DNA of 61,830 nucleotides, from NCBI GenBank assembly GCA_025055115.1, contig JANWYJ010000063.1:1-61830 (forward strand). Direction: 5' to 3'. Shown in pieces: positions 20,114 through 29,457 of this stretch. This DNA is from Gemmata sp. GTDB taxonomy: Bacteria; Planctomycetota; Planctomycetia; Gemmatales; Gemmataceae. Position numbers and translations under genes: made by a program. How positions within the stretch are numbered: the stretch's first letter is position 1; every line of letters starts with the position of its first letter. The notes below the pieces were generated by a model. The model had not been told where the DNA came from, did not search any database, and worked only from the letters and a program-made list of their open reading frames with translations.

Positions 20114-20650
20114 ATGACGGACCCATTCCTGCAATTGGTAATCGACATACTGAACTTAACGCACCCGCGGTTTGCCTCGGCTTATGGTCTTACCTACACC
20201 CCCGAGGAAGCCGACGAACCGCCTGCGGCACGGAAAGTTCGCGAGCGGGCCTTCGTCATGGAGTTCTACCACGAATTCCGCCGTCTGTGGGATCAAGCCG
20301 AGCCAATCCGCCGTGGCTTGGGGCATCTGGTCCTTCAATCGGAACCCCAGGCTGGCTGGCGGACGCCGGATTTGCTCGTCTGGCGATTGGGCGAGCGCGG
20401 GGCCTCGGATAGCCGCTTAGCCGCCTTGAGCTTTGCGTTTCTGAGTAACCCCAAGGCGATTGCCGCCGATCACGCCCTGCTGGCGAAGTTCCGCAATCCG
20501 TTTCCCGATGGTCCTGGCTACTCGCGCGCCATCAGTGTGATTGTGGGGTGTCGCCGCGAAATCCCAGCCACTGGGTTGCCAACGACCGACGGTGTCGTCG
20601 TTCTCTTCTTCGACACCGCAACTTGGCAAGCCCTGGATGGTGGCCGATGA
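20114..20650 (+). CDS. Hypothetical 178-aa protein
   Basis: Not recognised. It is soluble-looking and starts MTDPFLQLVIDI with no signal peptide. A central EFYHEFRRLWD helix, then HLVLQSEP and TPDLLVWRLG, faintly recall PD-(D/E)xK-type nuclease folds, but the expected following Glu-x-Lys is missing. The C-terminus VVVLFFDTATW looks like a buried strand. The final eight or so codons, including the stop, are part of a 35-bp tandem duplication (20624-20693), so the original C-terminus may have been altered. No strong ribosome-binding site. It sits 107 bases before the DUF885 gene on the same strand. Confidence 0.65.
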   Translation: MTDPFLQLVIDILNLTHPRFASAYGLTYTPEEADEPPAARKVRERAFVMEFYHEFRRLWDQAEPIRRGLGHLVLQSEPQAGWRTPDLLVWRLGERGASDSRLAALSFAFLSNPKAIAADHALLAKFRNPFPDGPGYSRAISVIVGCRREIPATGLPTTDGVVVLFFDTATWQALDGGR

Positions 20651-20693
20651 GGAGGCACTGGCAAGTCCTGGATGGTGGCCGATGAGGAGGCAC
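20624..20693. repeat. 35-bp tandem duplication across a stop codon
   Basis: Units 20624-20658 and 20659-20693 differ by one base. The first contains the TGA stop (20648-20650) of the 178-aa gene, and the second is a non-coding copy of the same gene end. Confidence 0.9.
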
Positions 20694-20757
20694 CGATCAA
20701 ACCCTTGCGTTCTTAGTTTACGCCCCAAGTCCTTGAGGAACTGATCCGAGGCGAATC

Positions 20758-22518
20758 ATGCGTGGCTCTCTGTGTGTTCTGGTGATTCTCGGAGTGGTGA
20801 TGATGTCGGTGGCCGTAACTTCAACCAGCGCCTCCCCGGCGGCGAACGCGGAAGACGTTCGGTTGGCGAATCTGTTTCAAACCTACTTGGATGAAGAATT
20901 CCGTTTCCACCCACTGTTTGCGACTCAGCAGGGAAATCATGACTTTGATGATCAACTCGATGATCTATCCCCCGAGGCTCAGCAACGCGACCGGAAACGC
21001 ATCGCAGCCTGGCTGGAACGCATCCCTCAACAGATCGACTTCCAGAAGCTCTCGCGCAACGGTCAGATCGACTTCGAGATTTGGACGCACGCCCTCCGCT
21101 ATGCCTTGTGGCTGGCCGACAACGACAATCGCTTCGTCTACGATCCACGCATTTACGGCGAATACATCTCCGATAGCGTGTTCTTGCTCTTGACGCAATC
21201 GACTCTGCCACGCGAACGGAATGTCGAAAACGCCGCCAAGCGCATCCGCTTCATTCCTCGCATTGTTGCGGCGGCGAAGGCCAATCTGAAAAATCCGCCG
21301 CGAATTCTCACCGAAGTGGCCATCCGCCGCAACCGCGGAGCCATTGCTTTTTACGAAAAGGATATTTACGAATTCGCCCAAGAAACCCCCGGGAGCGAAC
21401 CGCTGGCAACACCATGCCAAGCCGCGGTCAAAGCCCTCCAAGACTACCAACAGTGGCTCGAAGAGAAACTTTTGCCCCAATCGCAGGGGCAATGGCGCCT
21501 CGGAAAAGAGAAATTCAGCCACAAGCTCGATTGGGAACTTCAAGCTGGCCTCACCGCCGATGAAGTGCTGCAACTGGCCGAAACGGAAGCGACACGCGTG
21601 GAAGGCGAGATGTACGCCTTTGCCAAACAGCTCTGGAGCCGACATTTCCCCGGTCAAGTCCTTCCCCCAGACGATGAGCCAGGCCGCCGGACAACCATTC
21701 AACGGGTCATGGATGAACTGAGCCAAGACCATGGCACCGCCGAAACGCTCATCGCCGATGCCAAGAAAACCGTCGCGAAGATCAAGGAATTCATCCGCGA
21801 CAAGAAAATTCTCACCTTACCAGAACCAGATACCTGCCAAATTGTGCCCATGCCGGCGTTCCAACGCGGCTTCAGCGTGGCCTATCTGAATCCGGCTCCA
21901 CCTCTGGATCCGAAGGCGGTCAGTTTGTATGCGGTGGCCCCGCCGCCGCAGGATTGGCCCGCGGCCCGGCAAGAAACCTTCTTTCGCGAATACAACTCCG
22001 CGATGCTGCAAATTCTGACGATTCACGAAGCCTATCCGGGCCATTATGTGCAGTTGGCCTACTCAAATCGTTGCCCGTCGCTGGTGCGGAAAATTCTCTC
22101 CTCAGGGACCTTTGCCGAGGGTTGGGCGGTCTACACCGAGCAGATGATGCTGGATCAAGGCTATGGCAACGGCGATCTCGGTTTACGTTTGCATCAGTTG
22201 AAGTTCTACCTCCGCGCTGTATTGAACGCGATTCTCGATAACAAAATGCACACCGCGAACATGACCGACGAAGAGGCCATGAAGCTTCTGGTCGGCCGGG
22301 GCTTCCAGACCGAAGCCGAAGCACTGGGGAAGATCGCTCGGGCCAAGCAAAGCAGTACACAGCTTTCGACTTATTTCGTCGGGCGCATGGCCTTTTACCG
22401 TCTGCGGCAACAGGTGCAGCGGAAACACGGCGACTCGTTCGAGTTGGGGAAATTCCATGAGGCGGTACTCAGCCATGGCACACTTCCCGTGAAGTATCTG
22501 CCGGAACTGGTGAAGTGA
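20758..22518 (+). CDS. DUF885 family metallopeptidase-like protein, secreted
   Basis: A 586-aa DUF885 protein. An N-terminal hydrophobic segment (about 5-30) is a signal peptide or anchor. The helical body opens with LDEEFRFHPLFAT, the family phrase for proteins acting on small peptides or unknown substrates. The metal site His-Glu-x-x-Pro-Gly-His is at 423-429 (HEAYPGH), with a downstream GTFAEGWAVYTEQ segment supplying the third ligand candidate. These features support a zinc-dependent hydrolase, probably periplasmic. The substrate is unknown. It ends just before a 25-bp tandem duplication. Confidence 0.88.
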   Translation: MRGSLCVLVILGVVMMSVAVTSTSASPAANAEDVRLANLFQTYLDEEFRFHPLFATQQGNHDFDDQLDDLSPEAQQRDRKRIAAWLERIPQQIDFQKLSRNGQIDFEIWTHALRYALWLADNDNRFVYDPRIYGEYISDSVFLLLTQSTLPRERNVENAAKRIRFIPRIVAAAKANLKNPPRILTEVAIRRNRGAIAFYEKDIYEFAQETPGSEPLATPCQAAVKALQDYQQWLEEKLLPQSQGQWRLGKEKFSHKLDWELQAGLTADEVLQLAETEATRVEGEMYAFAKQLWSRHFPGQVLPPDDEPGRRTTIQRVMDELSQDHGTAETLIADAKKTVAKIKEFIRDKKILTLPEPDTCQIVPMPAFQRGFSVAYLNPAPPLDPKAVSLYAVAPPPQDWPAARQETFFREYNSAMLQILTIHEAYPGHYVQLAYSNRCPSLVRKILSSGTFAEGWAVYTEQMMLDQGYGNGDLGLRLHQLKFYLRAVLNAILDNKMHTANMTDEEAMKLLVGRGFQTEAEALGKIARAKQSSTQLSTYFVGRMAFYRLRQQVQRKHGDSFELGKFHEAVLSHGTLPVKYLPELVK

Positions 22519-22533
22519 CCGGGAGAGAAGGCG

Positions 22534-22583
22534 ACAATCCCAGTGAGAGTCCCTGAAGACAATCCCAGTGAGAGTCCCTGAAG
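22534..22583. repeat. 25-bp tandem duplication
   Basis: Two perfect copies (22534-22558 and 22559-22583), beginning ACAATCCCAGTGAGAGTCCC, lie 15 bases after the DUF885 stop codon in the convergent gap before the kinase gene that ends at 22779. Confidence 0.9.
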
Positions 22584-22778
22584 AACTCGCAGCAGATGAG
22601 ACGAGTTTCCGAAGCCCTCTCGGCACGTGCCATGCAGGGTAGAAACGACGAAGGGGCCTGCATGCGATGATCCCGGCCCCTCGGGACGTAGCTTACGCAC
22701 GGGCCACAAGCCGTGGAAACGATGGCCGGGGGATAGCAGCTCGCCACCGCGTACGCCGGCATCGGCCTTGTCACGGCT

Positions 22779-24941
22779 TTACCGGCGGTCGAGCACGTGC
22801 CACAGCGCTTGAACGAACAGATCGGCGTGAGCCGCTCCCGCGACGGTGATCACGGGGGGGCCGGTGGTGTCGTCGATCACCATGGGCCGTTTCTGCCACC
22901 GGATCGAGGGATCGTGGAAGTATCGTTGGAATTGAGAGTGGTCAAAAACTCGGGTGGGAATCGCCGCGGCGCGGTTTTTGAGGACCCCGTGGGCGGCGAG
23001 AACCGCTTGCCCGGCACAGATCGCGGCAATGGGTTTGCGCGCCTGGTGCATTTCCCGAAGGACATGATCCGCCACTCGCCGCCCCCGGCCCGTGGGAGCA
23101 ACGTATTCATCGATCGCAAAGCCACTGAAGATCACGGCGGCGTATCGATCGAGTTTCATCCCCTCGGTCAGATGCACGTCGATGGCCAGGCTATCGTTGC
23201 TCCCGAACGCCAACGCCCGGGTTGCGGTGGTCGCGGCGATCTCGATGCGAATCGGTTTTTTCCCTGCGCGAGGGCGTGTCAGGCGTTGCCGGACTTCGAC
23301 CACGTCGGCGATGGTAACTCCTGAACGGGGAACGACATAGAGAACAACAAGTTCGTCTTTGGGGGGTGGGGCGATGACAATAGGCGGAGCCGGTCGGGGT
23401 CGCCCGGGGGGGTGTTGGGGTTGAACCGTGGGGTCCGCAGGCCGCGAGGCCGGGGGCGGCGGCTCGGCTTTGGCGATATCTGGGGAAGTCGGTTTCTCGA
23501 CAGGTCTCGGGCTACTACTGGGGACCATCGCCACGCCAACGAGCAGTAAGACAGCGGGTAGGCCGCCCACCAGCCAGCCGCGCGGTCGTTTCCACCACGA
23601 CGGCCCTTTCCGGGGTGGCGTTGCTGTGTGGCGGGGCGGGGGATAATTGCGCCGGGTCGCTGGTTGCCGCGTGTTGTTGCTATCGGGAGTGTCTGTGGCT
23701 ACTGGGACTGCGGCCGGGGGCGAAGAAAGAGACTGTGTCGGGCGATGGACCGCCACGGCCTCAGTGAGCGCGAAGGCTGCGGGCTGGCCGGCATCCGATC
23801 GGGTGAACGGCCACAGGGCGGCGGCCACCTCCGCTGCTTGGGCGTAGCGATCGACGGGGTTTTTCGCCATCATCGTGGCGAGGACGTGGTCCAAGCCAGG
23901 GGGCAGGTCGGGCCGTAGTTGGCGTATGGAGATCGGTTCGCAGTGCGTGTGGGCATGGAGTTTGTCGAGAAGAGTGGTAGCCTGGTGAAACGGGGGGTGC
24001 CCCGTCAGAAGAAAGTAGAACGTGCAACCGAGAGAGTAAATATCACTTCGTGGATCAACTTCATGAGGATTCCTGGCTTGCTCTGGGGCAAGATAGTCAG
24101 GCGTACCCAGCAGGAGGTGGGGGTTAGTGACGGTAGCTGCGGTCTGGGTGGTGGCGGCGTCTAACGACCGCGGCGCGGTGGAGAGCGGTTCATCGTCCAG
24201 ACTGGCGAAACGGGCCAAGCCAAAGTCGAGAATTTTGAGTTGGCCTTTCCGGGTCACCAGGAGGTTGTGCGGTTTGATGTCGCGGTGGACGATGCCCTGT
24301 TCAGCGGCGTGTTGAAGTCCGAAAGCTGCTTGACGAATCAGCAGACACGCCCACGCCACTGGCAGAGGGCCTTTTGTGGCGACGAGTTGATCGAGACTGA
24401 CTCCTTCGGCGAATTCCATGACCAAAAACTGGCGCCCGCCCACTTCGCCGGTGTCGTAAGCGCGGATGATGTTGTGATGGGCGAGGCGAGCGGCGGCTTG
24501 AACTTCGCGGCGAAACCGGGCGGCGGCGCTAGCTTTCGTCGTCCAATGGGCGGCCACCACCTTGATGGCAACAACACGTCCCATCCACAAATCTTCTGCT
24601 TGGTAGACAGTCCCCATGCCTCCCGTCCCCAGTTGGCCCACAATGCGATAGCGGGGGTGATTGAGAAATCCGGGTGGAATCGCCCGGGAGGCGGATTCGG
24701 CAGACGGTGCCGACGACGCAGTGGCCGCGGCGGAGACGGCGGGCGACGGCACCCGTGGTGCCGCCGCAGCAGCGGCACGGGCCAGTTGGGCCAGGGAATC
24801 GGGCGGAATACGTTGCAGAGCTTGGCAACACGCTTCACAACCCGCGACGTGGTCCGCAACGGTAGCGAGCCTGGGTGCGGGAAGTTCACCATGGGCAAAA
24901 GCGGCTAGGGTCTCCCAGTTTGGACAACTTTCGACAGTCAT
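22779..24941 (-). CDS. Membrane serine/threonine kinase with C-terminal DJ-1/PfpI domain
   Basis: A 720-aa protein from the ATG at 24941; an upstream ATG at 24989 would add 16 residues. The N-terminal His-x3-Cys-x2-Cys (residues 31-38) resembles the zinc finger of anti-sigma factors. A complete Hanks kinase follows (GTGGMGTVY, AIKVV, HRDIKP at 219-224, DFGLAR). Then come a Pro-rich linker, one transmembrane segment (LVGGLPAVLLLVGV) and a second Pro-rich stretch. The last 130 or so residues resemble DJ-1/PfpI: YAAVIFSGF, ARKPIAAICAGQAVLAAHG with Cys642 at the nucleophile elbow, and VITVAGAAHADLF. The kinase would face the cytoplasm and the PfpI-like domain the periplasm. The ECF sigma gene is just upstream, suggesting partnership. 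Confidence 0.85.
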   Translation of the reverse strand: MTVESCPNWETLAAFAHGELPAPRLATVADHVAGCEACCQALQRIPPDSLAQLARAAAAAAPRVPSPAVSAAATASSAPSAESASRAIPPGFLNHPRYRIVGQLGTGGMGTVYQAEDLWMGRVVAIKVVAAHWTTKASAAARFRREVQAAARLAHHNIIRAYDTGEVGGRQFLVMEFAEGVSLDQLVATKGPLPVAWACLLIRQAAFGLQHAAEQGIVHRDIKPHNLLVTRKGQLKILDFGLARFASLDDEPLSTAPRSLDAATTQTAATVTNPHLLLGTPDYLAPEQARNPHEVDPRSDIYSLGCTFYFLLTGHPPFHQATTLLDKLHAHTHCEPISIRQLRPDLPPGLDHVLATMMAKNPVDRYAQAAEVAAALWPFTRSDAGQPAAFALTEAVAVHRPTQSLSSPPAAVPVATDTPDSNNTRQPATRRNYPPPRHTATPPRKGPSWWKRPRGWLVGGLPAVLLLVGVAMVPSSSPRPVEKPTSPDIAKAEPPPPASRPADPTVQPQHPPGRPRPAPPIVIAPPPKDELVVLYVVPRSGVTIADVVEVRQRLTRPRAGKKPIRIEIAATTATRALAFGSNDSLAIDVHLTEGMKLDRYAAVIFSGFAIDEYVAPTGRGRRVADHVLREMHQARKPIAAICAGQAVLAAHGVLKNRAAAIPTRVFDHSQFQRYFHDPSIRWQKRPMVIDDTTGPPVITVAGAAHADLFVQALWHVLDRR

Positions 24942-25128
24942 CGAGCACCATTTGTGACGGGCACTGGTCCGTTCCATTGATGATCGCACGAAAAACGCGC
25001 CACAGTCGGAGTGGCACTATTTCCGTGACCGCAGTTGGAATCCATTTTCCCGTTGCCAAACGATCGCGGCAGCGTCGGTGTGTGGTGGATGCCCCGAGGG
25101 TGCTAAGCCTCGTCCCCAGGCAATCCAG

Positions 25129-25713
25129 TTAGCCGACCAGTCCGCCGGCTTCTTCTCGAAGGCGTGCCAAGACGCGGGATTTGGCGATGTAGACGGCATT
25201 GGGCGAAGTCCCCAGTTCGCTTGCCACTTCCTCGGCTGTCAGGCCATCGAGGACGAAACGGGCGAACATGTGCCAGGTGCGTTCTTCAAAATCGGGCCGG
25301 ATGCGATCAAGTAACATACGGGTGACGTGCTGATCGTGTTCGCGGTCCCAAGCGCGGGCGTAGTCGTCGTTGGGGTCTTCCAAACGGGCAAGGTAGTTGC
25401 CGAAGTCGGTTCCCCCAGGGGCGGTGACGTGCATTTGGCGGGATCGCCATAGAGTTCGGCTACAATTGGCGACAATTGCCCGCAGCCAGCCGCGAAAGGC
25501 TCCGGGTTGCCGCGGGTGGACAAACTCCGGAAACCGACGAATCACCACGGTCATCACGTCTTGTACCAGGTCGTCGGCATCGGCGCCACGAATATTGAAG
25601 CGTTCGGCCCAACGGCGAAGCAGCGGTGTATATAATTCCATCAAGCGGTTCCACGCGTCCCCATCGCGGGCATCTTTCAAACGCTCCAGGAGTGTGACCG
25701 AAGTGACCGGCAT
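25129..25713 (-). CDS. ECF-type RNA polymerase sigma factor
   Basis: A 194-aa sigma-70-family factor of ECF type. Region 2 includes DADDLVQDVMTVVIRRFPEF (about 45-65) and FRGWLRAIVANC. Region 4 is the helix-turn-helix GLTAEEVASELGTSPNAVYIAKSR near the C-terminus. The opening LLERLKDARDGDAW is typical of planctomycete ECF factors that are encoded next to protein kinases. Here the zinc-finger kinase gene follows 187 bases downstream on the same strand, so the kinase may control this factor. Target promoters are unknown. Confidence 0.92.
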   Translation of the reverse strand: MPVTSVTLLERLKDARDGDAWNRLMELYTPLLRRWAERFNIRGADADDLVQDVMTVVIRRFPEFVHPRQPGAFRGWLRAIVANCSRTLWRSRQMHVTAPGGTDFGNYLARLEDPNDDYARAWDREHDQHVTRMLLDRIRPDFEERTWHMFARFVLDGLTAEEVASELGTSPNAVYIAKSRVLARLREEAGGLVG

Positions 25714-25814
25714 AATTCCTCCCCAACCATCACTTTACCGCGTTGGCGTCGCTTGTGGGAGAGGAACGAAGTAGGCTATAATTGGGCTTTATGAGTTAGT
25801 AGGGGGAGGTGACG

Positions 25815-27569
25815 TTGGCCGACCGTCCGCGTCTTTTGCTGATTGGTCCTTCCATCGGCTCGTTCGATAGCGTATTGGCGGCGGCGGCCGATGTTGAAGC
25901 GGTATCGAATGATGCCGCGGAAGTGGCACGCCGGCTTCGAGAAGGCGGTTACACCGCGGTGGTCGTGGCCCCGGATGTGGTGTCGGGCCTGTTGGACCGT
26001 TTTCGCCGCGACGAATTGATTATCGGTCATATCGACAAAGGGTTGGCGGTTCTCGATCCGCAGGGCGTCGTCTTGTGGGCCAATCCGGTCTTTCGCGATC
26101 TGGCCTCGGGTGAGCCTGTGGGCAAGCCGCTGTTGGCGGCTTTGGATGCGACCTTGGCCGCCGTCGAAGTGGTGCCCGACCCGAAGGCCGAGGCTTCCGC
26201 CAATACCCATCGGGAATGGATAGCGCCCACCGTATCGCGCTTAGCCGACCCGCTCGGCCCGGCCCGACAAGGGCGGGCGTCGTTATTGCGCGTGCACCGC
26301 TTGCATACCACCCACCAGCCGTATCTGGAAATCGACGTTCGCCCGGTATTGACCCCCGAAGGCGAGGTATCAGGACTCATTGCCCTGGTCCGCAACATCA
26401 CCCCCGAAGTGGTTCAGCAACAGAAACTCGATGCCCTGCACGCCGCTGGGCGCGAACTGGCAGGGCTGGATGCCGAACAACTCACCGACATGAAGGTAGA
26501 AGATCGTGTCGAATTGCTCAAAGCCAATCTGCGGCGCACCATTCGCGATCTGCTTCACTACGACACGATCGAAGTCCGGCTGCTCGACCGCAAAACCAAC
26601 GAATTGAAGCCTCTGCTGGCCGATGGCATGCTGCCCGAAGCCGCCGGGCGGAAACTGTACGCCCTGCCGACTGGCAACGGCGTGACCGGGCTGGTCGCTG
26701 CCACCGGCCAAAGCTACCTGTGCCCCGATACCGCCAACGACCCCTATTACATCGCAGGAGCGGCCGGAGCCCGCAGCTCCATGACCGTTCCCCTGAAGTT
26801 CCAAGACGAAGTGATTGGGACGCTCAATGTCGAAAGTCCGCGGGTCAACGGCTTTGGACCCGACGATCTCCAATTCACCGAACTATTTTCCAAAGAAATC
26901 GCCGCGGCCCTGCACACACTCGATTTGCTCAGCGCGCAACAGGTTTGCACCGCGGGGCAGTCGATCGAAGCCGTGAATAAGGAAGTCGCCCTGCCCTTGG
27001 ACGAAGTGATCGCCGGAGCCAGTGTATTATTGTCTCAAGGCGATAATCTGCCGACCGCCACGACCGATCGTTTGCAACGGATGCTCGACGCCGCCCGGCA
27101 GGTGAAAGACAGTATTGCTCAAGTCGGTCGGGAGATGACCAGTTCTCCGGGCAAAAATCCGCAACCCCTTCTGGGCAAACGAGTTCTGGTCGTCGAATCC
27201 GACGAACGCTTCCGCCGCGCCGCTCATTTACTCCTCGGACGCCTCGGTGCTACCGCCGAAACCGCCAGTACCGGAGCCGATGGTATCGCGATGGCTGGCC
27301 GCGGCCACTACGACGCCATCTTTCAGGAAGTCAAACCCCCGGACATGGGCGGCTACGAGTGTTACCGCCGTCTCCGCGCAGCCTGCCCCACCGCCACCGT
27401 GGCGCTGACCACCGGCTTCGGTTACGACGAAGCCCATTCCATCGTCAAAGCTCGGGCCGATGGGATGAAATACGTTCTCTACAAACCCTTCCGGCAAGAG
27501 CAAATCCTGCGCGCGGTTCTCGGCAGCGAACTACCCACCCCCACGCCGGAGGGCAGCAAAACCAACTGA
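25815..27569 (+). CDS. PAS-GAF-receiver signalling protein
   Basis: A 584-aa cytoplasmic signal protein. The N-terminal 60 residues look like a degenerate receiver (RLLLIGPSIGSFDSVL). A PAS domain (about 70-200, LAVLDPQGVVLWANPVF) and a GAF domain (about 235-385, GVTGLVAATGQSYLCPD) follow. A short helical bridge resembles a dimerisation helix. A C-terminal receiver (about 450-575) begins KRVLVVESDERFRRA and ends with a conserved Lys in VLYKPF; its usual phosphoacceptor Asp reads as Gln in AIFQEVKPPDMGG, so it may be a pseudo-receiver. No HATPase is present. A GTG at 25809 lies within the GGAGGTGA ribosome-binding site, so I prefer TTG at 25815. Confidence 0.8.
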   Translation: MADRPRLLLIGPSIGSFDSVLAAAADVEAVSNDAAEVARRLREGGYTAVVVAPDVVSGLLDRFRRDELIIGHIDKGLAVLDPQGVVLWANPVFRDLASGEPVGKPLLAALDATLAAVEVVPDPKAEASANTHREWIAPTVSRLADPLGPARQGRASLLRVHRLHTTHQPYLEIDVRPVLTPEGEVSGLIALVRNITPEVVQQQKLDALHAAGRELAGLDAEQLTDMKVEDRVELLKANLRRTIRDLLHYDTIEVRLLDRKTNELKPLLADGMLPEAAGRKLYALPTGNGVTGLVAATGQSYLCPDTANDPYYIAGAAGARSSMTVPLKFQDEVIGTLNVESPRVNGFGPDDLQFTELFSKEIAAALHTLDLLSAQQVCTAGQSIEAVNKEVALPLDEVIAGASVLLSQGDNLPTATTDRLQRMLDAARQVKDSIAQVGREMTSSPGKNPQPLLGKRVLVVESDERFRRAAHLLLGRLGATAETASTGADGIAMAGRGHYDAIFQEVKPPDMGGYECYRRLRAACPTATVALTTGFGYDEAHSIVKARADGMKYVLYKPFRQEQILRAVLGSELPTPTPEGSKTN

Positions 27570-27649
27570 CGTTCGCACCGGCGCTTCCACTGGCACAGCC
27601 GCATCGAAGGACGCGTGAAACATCTGTTCAATTTTTGCCCACACGGCCC

Positions 27650-28318
27650 ATGCTTCCCCGCATTCTCGAAGACGAAGTGATGGACTCGGAGGCGGACGCC
27701 CGCGACTACGACGCTATGGACTTCACCGCGGTCAACCAGCAATTTGTGAGCGATTTTCTTGCTTGGGGGCACCCCAGCGGCGAAGTGATTGATGTCGGCA
27801 CCGGACCCGGACGCATCCCTGTGGAGTTATGTCGCCGTTGTCCGCAACTGAACATTGTCGCCGTGGACCTGGCCGAACACATGTTGGCCTTAGCGCAGCA
27901 GCACATCGCCGCAGCCGGTTGGACGGACCGGATCCGTTTGGTGAAAGCCGATGCCAAACAACTTCCCTTCGGTGACCAAGCGTTTGCCGCGGCGATCTGT
28001 AACGGCAGCGTTCATCACATTCCCGATCCGCGCGCGTGTTTGCGCGAACTGCACCGGGTGTGCGGCATCGGTGGCACGATCTTCGTTCGCGATCTGATCC
28101 GCCCCCGTAGCGAAAGGGAACTTGATCATCTTGTCAAGCACTACGCTGCCGAAGCGAATGACCATCAGCGAGCATTGTTCGCGGCGTCGCTACGGGCCGC
28201 GCTGACCGTGGAGGAAGTCCGCGCGGCGGTGGAAAGCCTGGGCTACGGTCCCGAAACGGTGCAACAGACCTCCGACCGCCATTGGACGTGGGCGGCCACT
28301 CGGCGGCCCTTGTGGTGA
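27650..28318 (+). CDS. Class I SAM-dependent methyltransferase
   Basis: A 222-aa methyltransferase of the UbiE/Methyltransf_11 type. Motif I is VIDVGTGPGRIPVEL, the acidic end of strand 2 is IVAVDLAEHML, motif II is RLVKADAKQLPF, and the post-motif is AICNGSVHHIPDP. The ATG at 27650 was chosen because the open frame further upstream overlaps the preceding signalling gene. The acceptor substrate is unknown. It is 80 bases downstream of the PAS-GAF-receiver gene and 59 bases upstream of the permease gene, all on the plus strand. Confidence 0.9.
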   Translation: MLPRILEDEVMDSEADARDYDAMDFTAVNQQFVSDFLAWGHPSGEVIDVGTGPGRIPVELCRRCPQLNIVAVDLAEHMLALAQQHIAAAGWTDRIRLVKADAKQLPFGDQAFAAAICNGSVHHIPDPRACLRELHRVCGIGGTIFVRDLIRPRSERELDHLVKHYAAEANDHQRALFAASLRAALTVEEVRAAVESLGYGPETVQQTSDRHWTWAATRRPLW

Positions 28319-28377
28319 GGAGCTGGTATTGTTCATCGGCGCAAGTGTCTTTGTCGTCTAGGTTTAGGTAGCGTCTT

Positions 28378-29154
28378 ATGATGGTGTCGGAACTGGGGGC
28401 CTTGTTCGAGTGGTTCGGACGATGGACGGCGTTTGCCGCCTTGGCGGTACCGGCGATGCTGCGTGCCCTGCCACGCTGGCGCGATTGGCTTCGCCCGCTG
28501 TATGCGGTTCTTATCGGCGGCTTGCCGCTGGCGGTCGTCACTGGGATCGCCTTGGGGGTGGTCATTTGGCTTCATACCCGTGATGTTTTGGCACGCAGTG
28601 GAACGGGGGCCGTCGAATACTTACCGACGCTGTTAGCGGCAGCGGTGCTTCTGGAATTGGCTCCGGTGGGGGCGGGGTTGATTGTCGCGGCGCGGACCGG
28701 GGCGAGTCTGGGGGCGGAATTGGCGGCCATGCGCATCAGTGAGCAGATCGACGCCCTGGAATTGCTGGGGGTGTCCCCCTGGCGTCAGTTGGTCGGTCCG
28801 CGGGTCGTGGCCTGTGTTCTGGCGGTGCCATTGTTGCACATTCTCATTGCGGCCACAGCCCTTGGAAGTGGATATGTTGCCGAGACCCTCACCGGTTCCA
28901 CCACTTATTTGAAGTACGACACCGCGGCTGTGCGGGAACTGGTGTTGGAAGATGTTATTCCGGCGGGGTTGAAAACGCTGGTTTTTGGGGCGGTGGTGGG
29001 AATCACAGGTTGTTTCATTGGCCTTCATCCGCGGCCCGGATCGGAAGGTGTGGGCCGAGCCGCGACCGATGCCGTGGTGGCATGTGTCTTGTTCGTCTTG
29101 GTGGCCGATGTTTTTCTGGTACTTCTCATCAAAGCCGGGCAGCAACTGTTGTGA
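28378..29154 (+). CDS. MlaE-like ABC transporter permease
   Basis: A 258-aa integral membrane protein of the MlaE family, permeases that move phospholipids between inner and outer membranes with an ATPase (MlaF) and an MCE protein (MlaD). Visible features are a first amphipathic helix, about five membrane spans, the family phrase ELAPVGAGLIVAARTGAS and ELAAMRISEQIDALELLGVSP. No ATPase or MCE gene is next to it here. Its partners must be encoded elsewhere, or it is a diverged orphan. Two ATGs at 28378 and 28381 are equally possible starts. Confidence 0.9.
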   Translation: MMVSELGALFEWFGRWTAFAALAVPAMLRALPRWRDWLRPLYAVLIGGLPLAVVTGIALGVVIWLHTRDVLARSGTGAVEYLPTLLAAAVLLELAPVGAGLIVAARTGASLGAELAAMRISEQIDALELLGVSPWRQLVGPRVVACVLAVPLLHILIAATALGSGYVAETLTGSTTYLKYDTAAVRELVLEDVIPAGLKTLVFGAVVGITGCFIGLHPRPGSEGVGRAATDAVVACVLFVLVADVFLVLLIKAGQQLL

Positions 29155-29457
29155 ATGTGTGCAACTCCAAAGGGGCGATTCCCGACCTGTTGAACCGATC
29201 TTAGCACTCCATTATCTTAGCACTCCATTATTGTCCGACGTTCTCTGGTCGAAAGCTGTTTCTCTGGTCGAAAGCTGTAGTCGGCGATTCCCGACCTGTT
29301 GAACCGATCTTGGCACTCCAGCTGTGCGGATCACCATGTGTGGGACGCTCCAGGTGAGACGAAATACCCCCTAGTGACCTCGGTAAGAAGTAGCGGAAGG
29401 GCGGACTGCCAAGCGTGGGGCGCTCCAGGTGAGACAGAGAACAAATACCCGAATTTC
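29155..29457. repeat. 303-bp gap composed largely of nested duplications
   Basis: A 38-bp near-perfect pair (29174-29211 and 29283-29320) encloses a 16-bp tandem (TCTTAGCACTCCATTA, 29199-29230) and a 19-bp tandem (TTCTCTGGTCGAAAGCTGT, 29241-29259 and 29260-29278). A further phrase GCTCCAGGTGAGAC occurs near 29347 and 29423. No gene is seen. Confidence 0.85.

Noticed and set aside
20114-20650. Restriction-type PD-(D/E)xK nuclease assignment
   Set aside because: A PD-like dipeptide is present but the following Glu-x-Lys is missing, and no partner methylase is near.
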